From the NCBI GenBank assembly GCA_023138875.1, contig JAGLOO010000030.1:1-64000 (forward strand): a stretch of 64,000 nt of DNA. The letters are read 5' to 3'. Positions 60,183 through 64,000 of this stretch are shown in pieces (position 1 is the stretch's first letter; each line of letters starts with the position of its first letter). A program made the translations under genes and the position numbers. The notes below the pieces were generated by a model. The model was given only the letters and a program-made list of their open reading frames with translations, did no database searches and was not told where the DNA came from. This DNA is from Bacteroidales bacterium. GTDB taxonomy: Bacteria; Bacteroidota; Bacteroidia; Bacteroidales; GCA-2748055.

Positions 60183-60264
60183 AGAGTTCTGGATAAATAC
60201 GGATCAAATTTGAACAAAATATAAAGATCCTAAAAATAATTCATTCAATTTCGGGTAAAAAAAA

Positions 60265-60295
60265 TTGTCAGGTTGGCGGTGTAGTAGTACTTTTG
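60265..60295 (+). promoter_or_regulatory. Promoter of recR-lysA
   Basis: TTG at 60265-60267 and TACTTTTG at 60288-60295 are 20 bases apart, matching the -33/-7 pattern of Bacteroidota. The box includes the TTG and abuts the ATG that the ORF track uses, so transcription starts after them and the true recR start must be further downstream. Confidence 0.6.
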
Positions 60296-60313
60296 ATGGA
60301 CCACCGGAAAAAG

Positions 60314-60952
60314 ATGCAGCACAACTATTCATCAAAACTGCTTGAGGAGGCCGTGGAGGAGTTTGCCACGTTGCCGGGTATCGGAAGAAAGACCGCCCTC
60401 AGGCTTGTATTGCACCTGCTGAAGCAGGAAGATAAAGAAGTGGAGCATTTTGGTAACGCCATCCTTCGCATAAAAAAGGAGATCATCACATGCACCATCT
60501 GTCACAACATTTCCGACACCAAAGTATGCCACATATGCTCCGATCCCTACCGGGACAAGAAAACCATCTGCGTGGTTGAATCGATCCGCGATGTGATGTC
60601 GGTGGAAAATACACAGCAATTTTCAGGAGTCTACCATGTGCTGGGGGGGATCATTTCACCCATGGATGGTATTGGTCCTGCCGACCTGAATATCGAGTCA
60701 CTGGAAGAAAAAGTGAAGTCAGGAGCATGCACCGAAATCATCCTTGCACTCAGCACCACCATGGAAGGCGACACAACCAACTTTTATATCTACAGAAGGC
60801 TGAAAGAATACCCTGTCACTGTTTCCACCCTTGCCCGGGGTGTGGCCATCGGGGACGACCTTGAATATGCCGACGAGGTTACCCTGGGGCGGTCCATCAT
60901 CAACCGTACCTCATTCGAGGATACATTTAAAAACAACCGTTATGGAACTTAA
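60314..60952 (+). CDS. recR: Recombination protein RecR
   Basis: The ORF begins at 60293 (TTG) but this overlaps the promoter box; the ATG at 60314 ([24 protein letters not shown]) aligns with normal RecR starts and gives 212 residues. It has the helix-hairpin-helix [17 protein letters not shown], the zinc finger [22 protein letters not shown] and the TOPRIM domain [14 protein letters not shown], with [16 protein letters not shown]. It loads RecA in the RecFOR repair pathway. It overlaps lysA by 11 bases. Confidence 0.93.
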   Translation: MQHNYSSKLLEEAVEEFATLPGIGRKTALRLVLHLLKQEDKEVEHFGNAILRIKKEIITCTICHNISDTKVCHICSDPYRDKKTICVVESIRDVMSVENTQQFSGVYHVLGGIISPMDGIGPADLNIESLEEKVKSGACTEIILALSTTMEGDTTNFYIYRRLKEYPVTVSTLARGVAIGDDLEYADEVTLGRSIINRTSFEDTFKNNRYGT

Positions 60953-62177
60953 GAAGAATCAGTATGTCATCGACGGGATTCCTGTGGTCGGCCTCGCCGA
61001 GAAGCATGGCTCTCCGCTCTATATTTATGAAAGCGCCGGGATGATACGTCAGTACAAACGGATTACTGAAGCATTCAAAGGTTCCAGGGTCAAGATCAAT
61101 TATGCCTGCAAAGCACTTACAAACATCAATGTGCTCAAACTCTTTCGACAGATGGGATCGGGACTGGATGCGGTATCCATCCAGGAAGTCACCGTGGGCC
61201 TTAAAGCCGGTTTTGATCCCCGGGACATCCTCTATACACCCAACTGTGTTTCATTCCAGGAGATTGAAGAGGTGGTAAAGATGGGCGTTCGGATCAACAT
61301 TGATAACATTGCCATCCTTGAAGAATTCGGACACAAATATGGTGCAGAGGTCCCCATTTGCATCCGCATCAATCCCCACATCCTTGCCGGAGCCAACCAC
61401 AAGATATCCACCGGTCATATCGACTCAAAGTTCGGTATTTCCATCTACCAGATGCCCCACGTTCACCGCGTTGTGGAAACCAATGGTATGAAGGTGGAAG
61501 GGATCCATATGCATTCGGGATCGGACATCCTGGATACTGAAGTATTCCTGCAGGCAGCAGAGATCATGTTCGACACGGCAAAAAGTTTTTCTGACCTGGA
61601 GTATGTGGATTTCGGAAGCGGATTCAAGGTGGCCTACCGGGTGGGTGATGTATCGACCGACATTGAATCCCTGGGAGAACACCTTTCAGTCCGGTTTAAC
61701 CGGTTCTGCAAGGAATATGGAAAAGACCTGACACTCATCTTCGAACCCGGGAAGTTTCTTGTGAGTGAAGCAGGTTATTTTGTGGCCAGGATCAATGTAA
61801 TCAAACAAACCACCTCCACGGTATTTGCTGGTCTGGATACCGGCATGAACCACTTCATCAGGCCCATGTTTTATGATGCGTACCACGAGATCCTCAATGT
61901 GAGCAAACCGGAAGGAAAAACACGAATCTATACTGTGGTTGGGTACATATGCGAGACCGATACATTCGGATGGAACCGCAAGATGACCGAAGCATCGGAG
62001 GGAGATTACCTGCTCTTCAAAAATGCCGGAGCATACTGCCATGCCATGTCATCCAACTATAATTCCAGGTTCCGTCCGGCCGAAGTACTCATCCACGAGG
62101 GCAAAGATTACCTGATACGCAAACGGGAGGAGATGGACGACCTGCTCCGCAACCAGTTGGAACTGGATATCCTTTAA
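60942..62177 (+). CDS. lysA: Diaminopimelate decarboxylase
   Basis: The track start lies inside recR; the real ATG is at 60942 ([20 protein letters not shown]), giving 411 residues. It has the PLP-lysine region [23 protein letters not shown], the phosphate loop DFGSGFKV and CETDTFG near the C-terminus. It makes lysine from meso-diaminopimelate. The 11-base overlap with recR suggests coupled translation. Confidence 0.93.
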   Translation: MELKKNQYVIDGIPVVGLAEKHGSPLYIYESAGMIRQYKRITEAFKGSRVKINYACKALTNINVLKLFRQMGSGLDAVSIQEVTVGLKAGFDPRDILYTPNCVSFQEIEEVVKMGVRINIDNIAILEEFGHKYGAEVPICIRINPHILAGANHKISTGHIDSKFGISIYQMPHVHRVVETNGMKVEGIHMHSGSDILDTEVFLQAAEIMFDTAKSFSDLEYVDFGSGFKVAYRVGDVSTDIESLGEHLSVRFNRFCKEYGKDLTLIFEPGKFLVSEAGYFVARINVIKQTTSTVFAGLDTGMNHFIRPMFYDAYHEILNVSKPEGKTRIYTVVGYICETDTFGWNRKMTEASEGDYLLFKNAGAYCHAMSSNYNSRFRPAEVLIHEGKDYLIRKREEMDDLLRNQLELDIL

Positions 62178-62193
62178 CCTTCATTCTTACCAG

Positions 62194-64000
62194 ATGGACC
62201 TGTCTGTAGTTATTGTTAATTATAACGTCAAATATTTCCTGGAACAGTGTCTGCACGCTGTCCAGCAGGCCATGGAAGGGTTGAAAGTGGAAGTGTTTGT
62301 GGTGGACAATAATTCGGTGGACGGGTCGGTAGGGGAAATTCGCCAGAAGTTTCCCTGGGTCAACATCATCGAAAACAGACAGAACCTGGGCTTCAGCAAA
62401 GCCAACAACCAGGCCATCAGAGAATCCCGCGGCCGTTATGTGCTTCTGCTGAATCCGGACACGGTGGTGGAGGAAGAGACCTTTAAGAAATGCATTGACT
62501 TCATGGACACCCATCCCGATGCCGGTGCCCTGGGTGTCAAGATGATCGATGGCAAGGGTGAGTTTCTTCCCGAATCCAAGCGCTCATTGCCCACTCCCAT
62601 GGTATCCTTCTATAAGATGTTCGGACTCTCATCCCTGTTCCCAAGGTCACGGCGTTTCGGCAAGTACCACCTGGGGTACCTTGACATGGAGGGGACACAC
62701 AGTGTGGATGTGCTTGCCGGGGCTTTCATGTTCCTGCGCAGCGAAACACTTGAAAAAACGGGGCTGCTGGATGAATCGTTCTTCATGTACGGGGAAGACA
62801 TTGACCTGTCGTACAGAATCACCGAAGCCGGATATAAAAACTATTACTTCCCTGGCACAACAATCATTCATTACAAGGGGGAGAGCACCAAAAAGGGAAG
62901 CCTCAACTATGTAAAGATGTTTTACCAGGCCATGATCATCTTCGCTGGAAAACACTTTACATCCCGCAAGGCCCGCACATTCAGCATACTGATCAACCTG
63001 GCCATTTACTTCCGGGCGGCACTCTCCGTGTCACGCCGGTTTGTGAACAGGATTTACCGGCCGGTCCTGGATGCCGTGATCATCTATCTCGGGTACATGT
63101 TTGCACTCCCCCTCTGGGAACAGGTGCGTTTTGACATGCCTGACTACTACCCACCCATGTTCCTCCACCTGGTGGTTCCTGCATACATCCTGGTCTGGCT
63201 GATCTCCCTCTATTACTCGGGAGGTTACGACAAACCGATGCGGGTCTTTTCATTCCTGAAAGGCCACCTGGTGGGCACGCTGGTGATCCTTGTCATCTAT
63301 GCCATGCTCCCGCTGGACTGGAGGTTCTCCCGGGCCCTGATATTTTTGGGATCACTCTGGGCCATTGTAAGTACACTGGGACTGAGGATCCTGTTTCACC
63401 TGGCCCGCATCAAGGATTACGAAATCGACCTGAATAAACAGAAGCGGATGGTCATCGTGGGCAAGGAAGAGGAAGCCCGGCGGGTAAGCACCCTTCTGCT
63501 TGATACCCAGGCCAAGCCCGATATCATAGGATTTGTATCTCCATCGCCTGCCGGCACCGGATCGGAGTATATGGGGCACATTGAACAGATTGATGAGATC
63601 GCCAGTATTAACCGTGTGGATGAGATTGTTTTCTGTTCAAAGGACCTTCCTTCACAGGGGATCATCCGGATCATGACCCGGCTGATCGGATCATCGGTCG
63701 ATTTTAAGATCGCCCCCCCCGAAAGTCTTTCCATCATCGGCAGCAACTCCATCAATACTGCGGGCGACCTCTACACCATCCACTTCAACTCCATTGGAAA
63801 AGAGTCCAACCGCCGGAACAAAAGGCTTTTTGATGCGGTTACCGCCTTGCTCCTCTTTATCACCTTTCCACTCTGGTTCCTCTTTGTGAAAGGCCATTTT
63901 CGAAGCGTGGGGAATGTGGTCCGGGTACTGCTGGGACTCTGTACATGGGTGGGGTATCTTAAACTGAAAAGCGATGATCTTTCAGACCTGCCTCACCTGA
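62194..64000 (+). CDS. GT2 glycosyltransferase fused to glycosylphosphotransferase-like membrane region, cut by right edge
   Basis: The frame from ATG 62194 is open to the window edge, so it is missing from the ORF track. The first 290 residues are a GT2 domain (VVIVNYNVKYFLEQC, VDNNSVDGS, LLNPDT, MYGEDIDLSYRI). Several membrane helices follow, then a Rossmann-like region (RMVIVGKEEEARRV) and a helix start NRRNKRLFDAVTALLLF as in polyprenyl-phosphate sugar transferases. The usual catalytic stretch after that helix is not seen, so the second half may be degenerate or a membrane anchor. It probably works on surface polysaccharide. Confidence 0.8.
   Translation, partial: MDLSVVIVNYNVKYFLEQCLHAVQQAMEGLKVEVFVVDNNSVDGSVGEIRQKFPWVNIIENRQNLGFSKANNQAIRESRGRYVLLLNPDTVVEEETFKKCIDFMDTHPDAGALGVKMIDGKGEFLPESKRSLPTPMVSFYKMFGLSSLFPRSRRFGKYHLGYLDMEGTHSVDVLAGAFMFLRSETLEKTGLLDESFFMYGEDIDLSYRITEAGYKNYYFPGTTIIHYKGESTKKGSLNYVKMFYQAMIIFAGKHFTSRKARTFSILINLAIYFRAALSVSRRFVNRIYRPVLDAVIIYLGYMFALPLWEQVRFDMPDYYPPMFLHLVVPAYILVWLISLYYSGGYDKPMRVFSFLKGHLVGTLVILVIYAMLPLDWRFSRALIFLGSLWAIVSTLGLRILFHLARIKDYEIDLNKQKRMVIVGKEEEARRVSTLLLDTQAKPDIIGFVSPSPAGTGSEYMGHIEQIDEIASINRVDEIVFCSKDLPSQGIIRIMTRLIGSSVDFKIAPPESLSIIGSNSINTAGDLYTIHFNSIGKESNRRNKRLFDAVTALLLFITFPLWFLFVKGHFRSVGNVVRVLLGLCTWVGYLKLKSDDLSDLPHL

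Overview
The window looks like a chromosome segment of a Bacteroidota bacterium, probably Bacteroidales or Marinilabiliales-like. Evidence: type IX secretion genes (gldJ, a porP/sprF-family gene, porU, porV), T9SS C-terminal sorting domains, FISUMP and DUF5018 domains, and promoter-like TAnnTTTG boxes ahead of several genes. I cannot name the species. No rRNA, CRISPR array or intact transposon was seen. LAYOUT. 1-6425 is AT-rich accessory DNA next to a tRNA-Val: a nitronate monooxygenase-like gene cut by the left edge, small membrane and hypothetical ORFs, a candidate structured RNA, a DUF6882 gene, a SnoaL-like lipoprotein flanked by two diverged copies of a terminator-leader unit, gene debris, and a TIR-domain protein followed by a polytopic membrane protein. 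6426-6500 is tRNA-Val(TAC); the GC-richer core starts there with an amidase lipoprotein. 8300-11527 is the most distinctive locus: ECF sigma factor, soluble zinc-finger anti-sigma, a secreted EGKCG-type RiPP precursor (HvfA/bufferin-like), its MNIO (DUF692) maturase and the DUF2063 partner. An ECF-like promoter lies directly before the precursor and a hairpin separates it from the maturation genes. Selenium genes yedF-selD diverge from it. 13.3-24.4 kb is housekeeping: Ca2+/cation exchanger, MutT, SixA, PhoH-PIN ATPase, nitroreductase, folC, inositol monophosphatase, GT2, acyl-CoA ligase, murF. 24.4-32.3 kb is the T9SS block, followed by ispF, a CoA-binding protein and hutU. 35.4-47.5 kb holds lemA-TPM-TPM, two CapA-like proteins, a zinc-ribbon coiled-coil protein, a Nif3-like protein, a MerR regulator, three tandem M23 peptidases and alaS. 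47.5-58.7 kb is a second accessory stretch: Fic protein, a frameshifted small gene, a T9SS cargo gene broken by an in-frame TAG, a 975-aa T9SS surface protein with a near-identical internal 221-bp duplication, a HigBA toxin-antitoxin pair, and a three-gene operon joining a caspase-fold protease to a repeat/FISUMP lipoprotein. 58.7-64 kb returns to core genes: sodium:solute symporter, recR-lysA, and a GT2/glycosylphosphotransferase-like fusion cut by the right edge. HOW THE GENES WORK TOGETHER. The sigma/anti-sigma pair probably controls export of a thiol-modified metal-binding peptide. GldJ, PorP/SprF, PorU and PorV supply the machinery that would secrete and anchor the T9SS cargo proteins encoded around 49-53 kb. 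The caspase operon encodes three proteins that all carry export signals, suggesting an envelope function. All functional statements are inferred from sequence reading and family knowledge; no database search was run.
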